NCBI GenBank assembly: GCA_000320545.1
Contig: ADNK01001386.1
Coordinates: 225,969 to 289,968 of the forward strand
Reading direction: 5' to 3'
DNA: 64,000 nucleotides
Origin: Bigelowiella natans CCMP2755
Taxonomy: Eukaryota > Cercozoa > Chlorarachniophyceae
A model generated the notes under the pieces. It was not told where the DNA came from and did not search any database. It was given only the letters and a program-made list of their open reading frames with translations. A program made the position numbers and the translations under genes. Positions 54,151-64,000 of the stretch are shown here, piece after piece; within the stretch, counting starts at the first letter, position 1, and every line of letters starts with the position of its first letter.

Positions 54151-54429
54151 TTGGAGCCTACAACCAACAATAGTACACACACACACACACACATACACAT
54201 AGAGAGAGAGAGGGGGGGAGGGGGGGAGGGGAGCAAGTGTAAAGACATAAACACCTCTAAAATCTCGAGGAATACTAAGGACAGAGAAAACGATTATCAA
54301 ATCACAAGCAGTCTCTTCTGTTAGAGCTTCATTCAGAACCTACTGTCATCATACATGGCTTTGGTGACAAAAACGTCTCTCAATTACTAAATCTGTAATA
54401 TTATAATATACTAATTTATTCATGAATAT

Positions 54430-55094
54430 TTATTGAGAAGCAACCCCTTCTTCAAGGAGGGAGGATCGAAGTTCTTTTAGAACCCCAAGCAGCTTTTCCT
54501 CACGTGACATGGCTTTTACCAACTTTTCAAAGACCAAATGTAAGTTAAAGATAGTACATGTGTATGTGGAGAATATTTGTTAATGGACATGTGCGTGTGC
54601 ACGTTTTATTTTGAACAAACTTAAAAAGCAGTGAGTCCGATAATGCGGAATATGAGAGAAATATCGAAGGTAATTATAATTATTAACCGCAGGATTGTTG
54701 ATGTCGCTCTCCATCATATCTGGGTCATATGTTTTGCTAACGTCTTCACGGTTTACTGCATCATCCCACGGTTCCCCTAACATGACACACACACACACAC
54801 ACACGAGAGAATATCGAATAAAGATTAACACATAGGTGATCATCGTCTTCTTGGTCTCTCCCTTCTCTTTGGAACATCATACGCCGTTACTATACTTACG
54901 AGGTAGAGCTGTTATCGGCGAGGATGACCGCCCATCCGTCATCTAACAATGATTGCAAGAAGTGGTCGTTTCAATGACTCTATGCAGATATTATTGATGG
55001 AATTTTACAGGAAGAATTAATTTCTTCATCCCCCTCCCCCTCGTATTATTTTCACCGATGAGCCTTCTCCGCTAGAGCTTACGATTCTTCGCAT
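54430..55094 (-). CDS. Small acidic protein, 78 aa, or C-terminal part of a longer gene
   Basis: Exons in phase: 55083-55094, 54900-54942, 54688-54776 and 54430-54522. The product starts MRRIMTDGRSSSP, contains REPWDDAVNREDVSK and DPDMMESDINNPA, and ends with a charged helix (AMSREEKLLGVLKELRSS). No family recognised. The first exon is only 12 bases, so the gene may instead begin further right and this would be its C-terminus. The stop (TAA) is clear and is followed by about 300 bases without coding. Confidence 0.42.
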
Positions 55095-55371
55095 GGAACT
55101 GAAAGGAAAACATTTAATTGAGGTTCTGACTGACTACCAACAATAGAAAGGTCCGAAAAAAGGAGAGAGGACACAGATAATCGTTTGGAAATAAACTGAA
55201 ACGGTAATTTATATATCATAATCATCAATGCACGTAAGGACTAAATTTTTGATATTCATCGACGTGAAATAACTACTAAATATAGTACTTTGAGAGAAGA
55301 GGAGATTTATGAAGATAGAAGAAAAAGAAGGCTGAAATAGAAACACCAGCATAAATGGCGACTACGTATCG

Positions 55372-55659
55372 TTATGACCTCGAGCCAGCAATTGATTGTT
55401 GTCGCAAAAAGCGCAATGGCGGAGGCATGTGGGCTGGTTTCTGTTTACGGGTGTCCAACGCCTCTTTCACACTTGCTTTTATTACATTTTTGTCGCCTCT
55501 TTGTATCAATGCTGATGTTGATTTCGCATCTCTCTTCTTATCATCAGTTCGCTGGTGGTGGTGGTGTGGAAGATGGTGCTTCAGCATCATCGGACCAAAC
55601 GCAGCGGATTTTGTTGCTGTTGTTGTGCTCTTGGACGCAGCGCCGAAGTAGTCTGCCAT
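55372..55659 (-). CDS. Basic protein or last exon, 95 aa
   Basis: Open frame from ATG (MADYFGAASK) to TAA. The product is Lys/Arg-rich with HHLPHHHHQR, KNVIKASVKEALDTRKQ and PPPLRFLRQQS. The plus strand carries a competing open frame over the same bases, with a Trp/Val-rich product of odd composition. The minus frame has the more normal amino-acid mix. It may be the final exon of the exon set at 56000-58950. Function unknown. Confidence 0.35.
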   Translation of the reverse strand: MADYFGAASKSTTTATKSAAFGPMMLKHHLPHHHHQRTDDKKRDAKSTSALIQRGDKNVIKASVKEALDTRKQKPAHMPPPLRFLRQQSIAGSRS

Positions 55660-55999
55660 GTAGGGAACAGATAACCGATTGTGGAAGAAAGATAGAACAA
55701 CTGGTATTGGGATGATGTGACGTACAACGCAACGGAGAGCAACAAAGAATTGAGGAAAAATTGGGAGCTTCATACCAAGAAATTAAGATTTACAAATACG
55801 GTGTATACCTCATCCGCGAAGTGTAGCACTATGTGTAGTAAAATAGTAGTAGTATAACAGCATATCATCCAAACACGTTGCTTACCATCTTTCATCCATC
55901 CATATAAATGGCGGGAGAGGACACAGCCTTCGAGCCAGGCGATTACACGGGTGAGGGCCTGTGAATAGAGAGATTGTTTCTCAATGATTCAACATGTGT

Positions 56000-58614
56000 A
56001 TGGTTAGAAGGTGTTGACATATTATGATTATGTTTTCCTGAGACATGCGTAGACAAACAACAAAGTAGTACCATGCATTTGGACTTCAAATTCTTAATGC
56101 AACGGATATCTCTGTTCCTTCCTAAGAATTATTGATGCAAAAGCATTTGTGATCAGAATAACCGATATGTTTGCTATAGAAACGGATAAAATAGCTATCT
56201 CTTCCACTTTCTTCTCCCCATCCCTCCCTCTCCCTCTCTCTCTATGCATATATGTGTGTGGTGTATTTACGTTTCCGTTTCCTTCTTTCTCTATACTTTC
56301 GACGACAGGATGATTTCTTATCTTTTCTAACATTCCAAATCCTCTCTCATCTGACAGATTCTCCTCCCCCATATCACTCGTTTATAATATTGTTTTACCT
56401 TCCTTTGGATTAAAATAGGTTGGCTTCCTCCCCATATCGTGGAACTCGTTCAGTACCCAGTTCTTCGAAGAACAAACACCAGTCGTTAAGCAATCACGCC
56501 AAATAATAGTTCTTCAAATATACAAATAATAATAAACTTCGGGATATATCTCATTCGAATGCATGCTCATTTGGGAAAACCTGCCAGTGGTGTACAATTT
56601 GCCCTAATTAAAAACGGAAGATTCAAACACACAGCGATGTAAAATTGAGAAACACGGGGAGAAATCCAACACGAATATTTCTAGAAATATGATAACACAG
56701 AGAATAATCTAACAGAATTCCTAGCAAAATAGCGCAAAGATAAATCGATTTAGAGGATGATAACTGTTGTGTAATTTTCCTACCTACGGGGTCCAAATTC
56801 AAACTCCACAGCTGCACGATAAGACAGGGACAAAAGGATGAGGAGGAGGAAGGATAAGCAAATAAGAAATTAAGGGGTGGTAGGCTGTGATGAAGATTAG
56901 AATGATGGGGTGTATTGTCCCGCTCCTAATATTCAAGAAGTCAGCCGCAAAAAGTCCATTGGTTTTGAAGTAAGCAGTCTAAGTTCTGCAGCTGGCTACT
57001 TTACTTACCAGTTCCTCCTCCTCGTCATCATCCTTGCGGTGGTCTCCATTCCCCACTGAATTAATAGAGGTAGCAGAGAACCGTCTGCTGCTAAAACTGC
57101 TGCCGCTGTTGCGATTATCTCGGTGCAGAACACTGCCTTTACTATCTTCATCCTGGAGATTATTGATAACGTCTCCTGTACCCTGACCTTCAGCGCTCTC
57201 CCATCGGGGTGCTTCTACATTGGATAAGCGTGTTTTAGGTATACTCAAAACATGGATGAGAGCAACGATTGTGATTTGGAAGGCATGTGTATTCTAGGAA
57301 TAAGTTGCTAGTATAAACACCGTTGTTGTCACTTGTAGTGCCGAGCCCTATTTCAAGAATCAGCAGCTCACGACGATCATGCTGGAAACGGGTCAGACTC
57401 CTACGTTTTATATTTCATTTTTATTTCGCAGTTGTCGCCATAATTCATTGAAGATTTCTTCAAACCGTAGAATTCTCTTGCACAATGCTGTTATGGCTCG
57501 AGACTTATTGTTGTGGACCTACCATCACAAGGGAAAGGACGAGGAGGAGGAGGAGGAGGAGGAGGAGGAGGAGGATGCAGATAATCGATAGCTCAGAATG
57601 TTGTTGTCAAACAAAGAATTACCCACTCTTTCTCTTGCAACCCTGTTTCTACTACTACTCCTCCTCTCCTCAAATCTTTGAAATTTTATATTTCTCACTG
57701 CCCTAACTACGTGCTCTTTTGTTGACCACCGAGTGCATATCGAGCTTCTGTGAGTCATTATCTCTTGTTTCGAGCTTACATGCCCATGCAAGTGCTGCAT
57801 CGGGTCCTTGCCAGCCCTGAAAGGAGGAGGGGGGAGGAGGGGGGGGGGAATGGACATCCAGAGTACATATGCTTCGTTACATGATGATGATGATGATGAT
57901 GATGCTGATGATGATGATGGAGACCATTACTATAGCAATAGTGATACTACATATTCAACTAAACATATCGTCCTCAATGATATAGATTTCTATGTATATT
58001 ACTCAATCCACCTACCTGCTCGCTCTCGCGGTCAATATTTCCAACTCCTATATCGCCACCATCTCCGCTTTGTTCCTTTTTTATTCTTACCCAATCATCT
58101 TCTCTATTATAAGGTTTTATCATTCTATTATCATCGTGGTCCAAGGAAGAAAGCAGCTGAAGAAAGACCCCTTTAATCCTACTTGCCATCTCTGGTTGTA
58201 TACCGTTGTTGCGACTTATCAGGTCGCCGATTCCCCCCTCCCCCATTGCCGTAGCACGAGGATGAGATGACATGTTAGCGCCATTCTGTTCGATAGAGAA
58301 GATAGAGAAAAGACAAGAGGCAATAACGGGTATTAGTAGTGAGAAATTTTAAATAGCGAGCTCTAATGTTGTTGATAATGGTACTATTTGTGCTGGGATC
58401 TATCGTTGCATGCAGCAATATCAATCTCGTGGTCGCAGTAGCTCCACTAACCTTCTCCTTCTCGATGGCATCAAGATGTTGCTTCTCCATCTATGTATAT
58501 ATGCATATAAGTGCTATGTGTCTATGTGTGTGTGTATAAATTTGGGTTCCAAATTGCTGGAGTAATTTAATGATAAAATTAATTTACAGCATCTTCTTCC
58601 ATAGCAGTACGTCA

Positions 58615-58656
<42 letters not shown>

Positions 58657-58950
58657 TTGTGTGTGTGTGTGTGTCATTCGCCCCCCCCCCTCCCCCCCCC
58701 CATCCGCTTCTTTCTCTTCCTGCACTTCCTCCTCATGTTCTTACCTGATCATCGTCCTCATCGTTGATTGACCCACCCATCTGAATAGATTTCATCACGA
58801 TAACGTCAATCAATAGTAGTACAACAATATATGAGGATGTGTTAATCAATAGCGAAGAATCATCTAGCAAAATAATAACCTGCATCTTTCTTTCTGTGAG
58901 AAGGCTTTCCAGTTGTCCTAGCAGATGCACATGCGGTGCCTAGTTTTAGG
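56000..58950 (-). CDS. Set of minus-strand exons from an unrecognised acidic protein
   Basis: Short coding pieces with good splice signals, from high to low coordinate: APHVHLLGQLESLLTERKM (near 58920), MGGSINDEDDDQ (58780), MEKQHLDAIEKEK (58490), MSSHPRATAMGEGG (58270), GDIGVGNIDRESEQ (58050), PDAALAWACKLE (57800), APRWESAEGQGTGDVI with a Ser-rich, acidic tail (57215), LWSLNLDPV (56815), NWVLNEFHDMGRKPTYF (56470) and ENLSDERGFGMLEKIRN (56370). Several junctions agree in phase, but I could not join all into one reading frame, so two genes are possible. No domain recognised. Confidence 0.4.
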
Positions 58951-59108
58951 TATATCGAGTGTCAAGAAGAAGCTTTTGCCGTGTGTGTGTGTGTGTGTGG
59001 GTGTGTGGGTGTATGTGTTGTATGAATATCAGTTTTTATATGCGGGGAAAAAGGGATTATCAGAAACTATCACACGTTGAATATACTTCACACGACGCAT
59101 AATATAAC

Positions 59109-59111
<3 letters not shown>

Positions 59112-59153
<42 letters not shown>

Positions 59154-59159
59154 GTGTGT

Positions 59160-59201
<42 letters not shown>
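59112..59201. repeat. Compound (AT)n-(GT)n tract
   Basis: About 20 AT units followed by about 22 GT units in the region of the second LRR gene. Confidence 0.92.
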
Positions 59202-59202
<1 letters not shown>

Positions 59203-59299
59203 GATATAAATTCGTACGAGTTTCTCGTTGTTGAAGAGTTCTATTGCCTTCAACCTGACGCCCTTGTAGTCTCACTATCAACAAATGATTTCTTTCATC

Positions 59300-59408
59300 A
59301 TCATCATCATCTTGTCATTCGATCCTTCAAAACGGCCTATTACTACTACCTCGTATTTTTAGAGGCAAGCTTTACAACGTGGATACAGAGCGTCGGCTAA
59401 GCCTAATG

Positions 59409-59450
<42 letters not shown>

Positions 59451-61269
59451 AAGATAAGATTATGTGGTTCTATTGGAATTATTCAATAAGAGAATCAGAG
59501 AAGAAAAGTAAAAGGAGGAAGATGGTGAAGGAAGATTGTCGTTGGTACTCATCTGTGAGTGGCCGTCATTGCCTCCACGTGGGAAGAACACCATGTTTGA
59601 GAATCCTCATCTTTCGGTGAGAGGATTCTCCGCTCTCTCTCTCTATCTCTCTCTCTCACTCCCTCCCCCCCCCCCTCCCCTCTTCCCACACACACGCACA
59701 CACAGTCTCTCCCTTTTCTTCCCACTAATCTTGGTGTTGTGTCGTTGTCTTCTTTCCTTGCTAGTTGTGACCTATACTTCACTACTAGGATGATGATGAT
59801 GATGATGATTCCTTGGATCACAACTTCCTGGTCATCATTCCTCGTTACTACTTACCCGCAGTTATTGAGGTGAAGGCTTTCAAGCCTCGTGACGAACCTA
59901 AACGTTCTAGTGTGCAGCTTTATGTTTCGTTGCCGCTTACGGTTTCGAGATCGCTTCAAAGCCTGTGGAATTGTTTGGTGATGATGATAATGATGATGTT
60001 GAGGTTGGTGATAATGATAAAATGATAACTAGGACGATGATGACAGTGATTTCGCAAAAAAGGCAAGGAGAATAGGGTGGTCCTAGGTTTATAGCAACGT
60101 TCATCTAGTTTCGGGTAGAAAGAAGTAGTAGTAGCACAAATAACCCACGATATGGAAAAACCAAAAGGGGGGGAAGGGAAGTGAGTCATTAGACCTGGTA
60201 TAGCACTGAAACCCCTGCATCACCAATGCCAGGATTGAACGACAAATCGAGTGTTTTGACCCCTTGGTTGTACATTTGCATACATATTACCATCAGATCC
60301 AAAGGCATCATTATAGGCGAGCAGCAGCAGCAGCAGGGGGCAATGAAGTGTTGGAATCATTAATCCACACAACATTATTTCACTTAGCTTACCTCCGACT
60401 GGCCTCCCACCAATCTCACGAGCATTCTTTAAAAGCCTTTTGCGCGATATTGTATGGGAAAATAACTTAGAATATGCACCGAACACTTACACGAGCACTC
60501 ATACAGAGAAAGAAAGAAAGAAAGAGAAAAATGGAACATTCTCACTACCTTCCCTTTTTCTAGAACGTAAACATAGTGTATCAAACGAAGGAATGTGTGC
60601 CCCATCAAAGCAGTCAGTACAACAACAATAACAACTAGTGCTAACTACGTACCACCTATTACCTCTTGATGCCCTTATCTGTGATGTTATTGTCTGATAT
60701 GTCTACAAATGTCAGCGACCGGCAGCTCCCTATAAGTGTTCCCTTTCGCATGCCAAAACAAAATGATAGTTTGTATTAACCAGCTGAGAAGCACTCACAC
60801 AACAAATAAGCATTATGGAAATGCATAAAGACCACATATCCAGCTCCAACATCTCCAATTTTATTCTTTCGAATTCCAACGCGTTTCACAGTTCCGAATT
60901 CTGACCCGTTTCGACCCTAACATAGAGTAGCAAAACCAACAATCGATGAATATTTGGGAGAAGAATGTGCATGTGCGTATACTTGTGTGATTGGTATCCT
61001 TCATGCAAGACTATTTTGTGTGAGAGTTTGTCGTTTGTCCCTACTTCTACTTCTACGACTACTACTTTTACTACTACCTCTACTACTACCACTTTTATCT
61101 TCTACTACTTACCCCTCCAGGACCCTGAGCGAGAGCTTCGCACAAGGCTCTAACTGCCTCTGCGCCAGCTTCGGCAAACTAAACAACAACAAGAAGAAGA
61201 AGAAGGAGAGGAAGTAATTCCAACAGTAGAATGGTGTCACATAGTATTAGATGGACAGCAGGGAAAATA

Positions 61270-61350
<81 letters not shown>

Positions 61351-62800
61351 CTGGTTCGTGCGTTGTATTCATATTCGCGGTGGAATACCTGAATTTCCAA
61401 TACTCGGACGTGTGTGGTTAGAAGTTTCCTGGACAATTTTCGAACAAGCCTGTGCGTGAGTGTCTCACCCAATACCATCACTTCCTGCTCCTTTATCAGC
61501 ATTTGCCTTGCTTCACTCCGTAATGACAGAAATTTGGTTAAAAGATCGTCTTCAACCTTCAAAAAAAACAGATGACGAGGAAGAGGGTTAGGAGTGGGAA
61601 GGGGCTATTAGTGAGTCTACACACACACACACACACATACACACATACACATATATAAAATATATATACTTAATTATACAAGATGATTATTCTGCTACTG
61701 ATGCTGCTGGTAATCGGATGGAGGTGACACCGATCTAGATCTATCTGCAACGTAGTAATACTATCATTATCTAGTTAGTGCGTGCTGCCTTATTTTTCAG
61801 AATTTTCTTTTTCTTTATCAGCGAGTTACTATTCTGGCCGAGAACACTGCTCTTGATCATAAGCATGCTATGGCGCATGGTTGCACGCACAGCCCGGGCT
61901 GAGTCAGAGTATATACGACATTGTAAGTTATCGTTGAATATTGTCATCGTCATAGTGATTATCGTCATCATCATCATCTTCTTCTTCTTCTTCTTCTTCT
62001 TCTTCGTTTTCAAATGTTTATAATATCTTTTGCTCAGTGCTACCCACCCCTACGACTTAGACCCAGACTGGTGACAGCAGCAGTCTCTAATAGCCTGTTA
62101 AGATTATGTTGGTCACCAAAGGGGAAAAGAATAGGAAAACGGAGCCGGAAAGATACACAAATGTGAATATGCAATGAGAAACTTAGACCAGACAAATTTG
62201 AATGGTTTGTACCGATTTGACCTACAGCTTGGAATACGGAGGTCTATTTAATGTCACATGCGCAAGCTAGAATAGAGTTAATATATAATTATTATGTAGC
62301 AGTAGTGGTAGATGGTAGCCTAGTAGTATTATAACTATCATTACCAAACAGCATGGTTGAAGTAAAGTAATGCGCTATGCGGATGGTTTCTACGCATCAA
62401 CCGAAGGCCGTTTTCCTCGCATCTGGTTTGCGGCGAGATTGTTCTTGTCAGTAATATTGTGTTAATTTGCAAGTGCCTCATTCATAATTGACAATGAGTA
62501 CTCACAGGTGGATAAACAAATGATGTGAGATGAGAAAGAAATGCTGTTTATGACTGCAGTGGTAACGATATCGATGATGACGACGATGGTACCACGATAA
62601 TGAGAAATAACTCAATAGGCCTATTACGAACATTAGTGAGCAGTGGTTGGTCTAAGTGACCTGTCAAGCTGTCTTCGTCGGCTGCCTATACCTAGTTCCA
62701 CCGGGCTGCAAAACATGCCAACCTCTTCTCGATATGAGGACTTAGAAGAGGAACGATTTCGTGCTTGATCTCGCCGCCGGCCTGCAAGCATTGTATCATC
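59300..62800 (-). CDS. Second leucine-rich-repeat gene, partly resolved
   Basis: Minus-strand exons with LRR signatures: a helical N-terminal piece (EIKHEIVPLLSPHIEKR near 62790), a basic piece (RATMRHSMLMIKSSVLG, 61890), a long helix (DDLLTKFLSLRSEARQML, 61560), then FAEAGAEAVRALCEALAQG (61180), FGTVKRVGIRKNKIGDVGAG (60890), SLTFVDISDNNITDKGIKR (60710), KRLLKNAREIGGRPVGG (60440) and FVTRLESLHLNNC (59900). Phases agree between some neighbours, for example the 61560-61383, 61180 and 60890 exons. Repeats are RI-like, as in the gene at 41563-45743, so the two could be paralogues. Start and end are not fixed; the 3' end may run into the exon set at 56000-58950. Confidence 0.5.
61271..61348. repeat. 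Compound (GT)n-(AT)n tract
   Basis: About 20 GT units followed by about 19 AT units in an intron of the second LRR gene. Confidence 0.92.
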
Positions 62801-62967
62801 ATTCAGCATCATGCCGCCGCTACCAACAGCATAAACATTCTCTTCATCCTTATGATCATCTTATTGCTATCAGTACTTATCATCACCTATTTCTATGAAA
62901 AATGATACACAACAGAAACCAAATTAATCATAATTAATGCACATGATAACCGTGCTGGTGCTTCCCA

Positions 62968-63102
62968 TCAACGCTGCTGGTGTTTGTGCTTGGATTGAGG
63001 AATTCGAGAGCCATTAAACATACCTTGAAGAATACGCAATACGAGAATACAGACCAAAGAATAGCACTTACGATGTGCGTGCGATTTGAGTGCATTAGTG
63101 TA

Positions 63103-63146
<44 letters not shown>

Positions 63147-63598
63147 TAGTTTCTTGATTGATTGATTGATTGATTATCACTACCCTAGGTGCAATGGATG
63201 TTCTTTGTGTTAGTGTTGGCTCTCCATCCGAGCCTGGGGCTAGGTCCTGCACATTCACAAATTCATGATGAGAATGGTTATCTTGTTGATACAGATTATA
63301 TATCATATGCTTAGGCTGGTGACATGGGTGTCGGCAACCTTAAGTATTATCTCCATTGACCCAATTTGCTTCGCCTGTGGTGTATAACGATGACAACGAT
63401 ACTAATGACGATGGCGATAATCATCATGACGATACTTACGTTTACGAAATCATTCATAAGGTATTATTACCATAGAAGTGGCCCCCTCACTTGCTGTGCA
63501 TAGAGCTGAAGCCTGACCAAGTACACAGCAACCAATCTCATTCAAACTTGATAAAAAGAGTGCACGTACACACAAACTCACATACGTGCAAAGAGAGC

Positions 63599-63638
<40 letters not shown>

Positions 63639-63745
63639 AGCAAAGGAGGGATAGAGATGAATGACGAACAAAAGGTAGCCGTAACCCCAAGAATAATCCA
63701 AGGAAAAATCTTACCGCGGCCTGAGCATCTATATAGTTCTTCAGC
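62968..63745 (-). CDS. C-terminal part of a gene entering from the right, unrecognised
   Basis: Exon pieces: 63715-63745 (LKNYIDAQAA), about 63466-63513 (ASALCTASEGATSM), about 63187-63249 (LAPGSDGEPTLTQRTS), one that crosses a (TC)n tract at about 63072-63150 and ends TYTNALKSHAH, then 62968 to about 63023 with a basic end (SRIPQSKHKHQQR) and TGA. The first two pieces join in phase. If the acceptor upstream of the repeat is used, the dinucleotide tract encodes alternating Leu-Ser. N-terminal exons lie outside the window or in the poor sequence at its right edge. Function unknown. Confidence 0.4.
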
Positions 63746-63765
63746 CTGAGTAGGAGAGAAAAGTG

Positions 63766-63769
<4 letters not shown>

Positions 63770-63810
<41 letters not shown>

Positions 63811-64000
63811 GGGAAAAAAAAGGTGGGTTTGGGTGGGGGGGGTGAACGTCTATATAAAGGGGTGATTTTTTGTGGGAAAAAATAGTTTTGCTTTTGTGAT
63901 TTTCTTGAGGTTGGGGATAAAAGGGTTTTCTATTTTTTTTCGGGGAGTGTCCCGCACGGGGGGGGCGTAACCCTCTCTCGTATATAAAAAAGTGACGTGT
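63770..64000. other. Probable low-quality contig end
   Basis: After a (GA)n tract the sequence becomes a series of G, T and A homopolymer blocks with inflated run lengths and no coding sense. This resembles the decaying end of a read or unpolished assembly more than biology. Confidence 0.6.

Noticed and set aside
55355-55651. Plus-strand open frame (MATTYRYDLEP) as a gene
   Set aside because: Odd Trp/Val-rich product opposite a better-composed minus-strand frame; no splice context supports it.

Overview
This window is nuclear DNA from an intron-rich eukaryotic microbe. Split genes with GT-AG introns lie on both strands, exon phases match across junctions, and many introns and exons carry long di- and trinucleotide repeats. 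I see no operons, rRNA, tRNA or mobile-element protein. The proteins fit a free-living protist (exocyst subunit, SH2 and U-box domains, PH-PDZ scaffold, ribosome-assembly factors). I cannot place the lineage; the sequence is neither fungal-like nor animal-like in style.

Left part (1-18570). A 60S ribosome-assembly factor of the URB1/NPA1 family occupies the minus strand from 12131 leftwards and leaves the window. I could chain 22 exons in phase, with many Ser, Asp, Lys and His runs. Head to head with it, on the plus strand (13266-18570), is the most unusual gene found: an EF-hand/SH2 module like the Cbl phosphotyrosine-binding region, followed by a coiled coil and a C-terminal U-box.

Middle part (18571-30489). 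Compact genes sit among repeat-poor, TGCA-rich gene-free islands: a multi-pass membrane protein (minus), a divergent 72-residue protein (plus), NOP14 of the small-subunit processome (minus), and a SHOCT-helical-WW protein (plus). The island at 28394-30489 holds a strong cruciform-forming sequence.

Right part (30490-64000). This part is almost entirely minus strand: an exocyst SEC6/EXOC3 subunit, a leucine-rich-repeat protein, a PH-PDZ scaffold, a small acidic protein, a set of exons that could not be assembled, a second leucine-rich-repeat gene, and the C-terminal end of a gene entering from the right. The last 230 bases look like a low-quality contig end.

Functionally, URB1 and NOP14 act in nucleolar 60S and 40S assembly, SEC6 in vesicle tethering, and the SH2-U-box and PH-PDZ proteins probably in signalling. 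Their adjacency gives no sign of joint regulation. Exon coordinates given below were read by hand from splice sites and phase agreement, and no transcript data were available.
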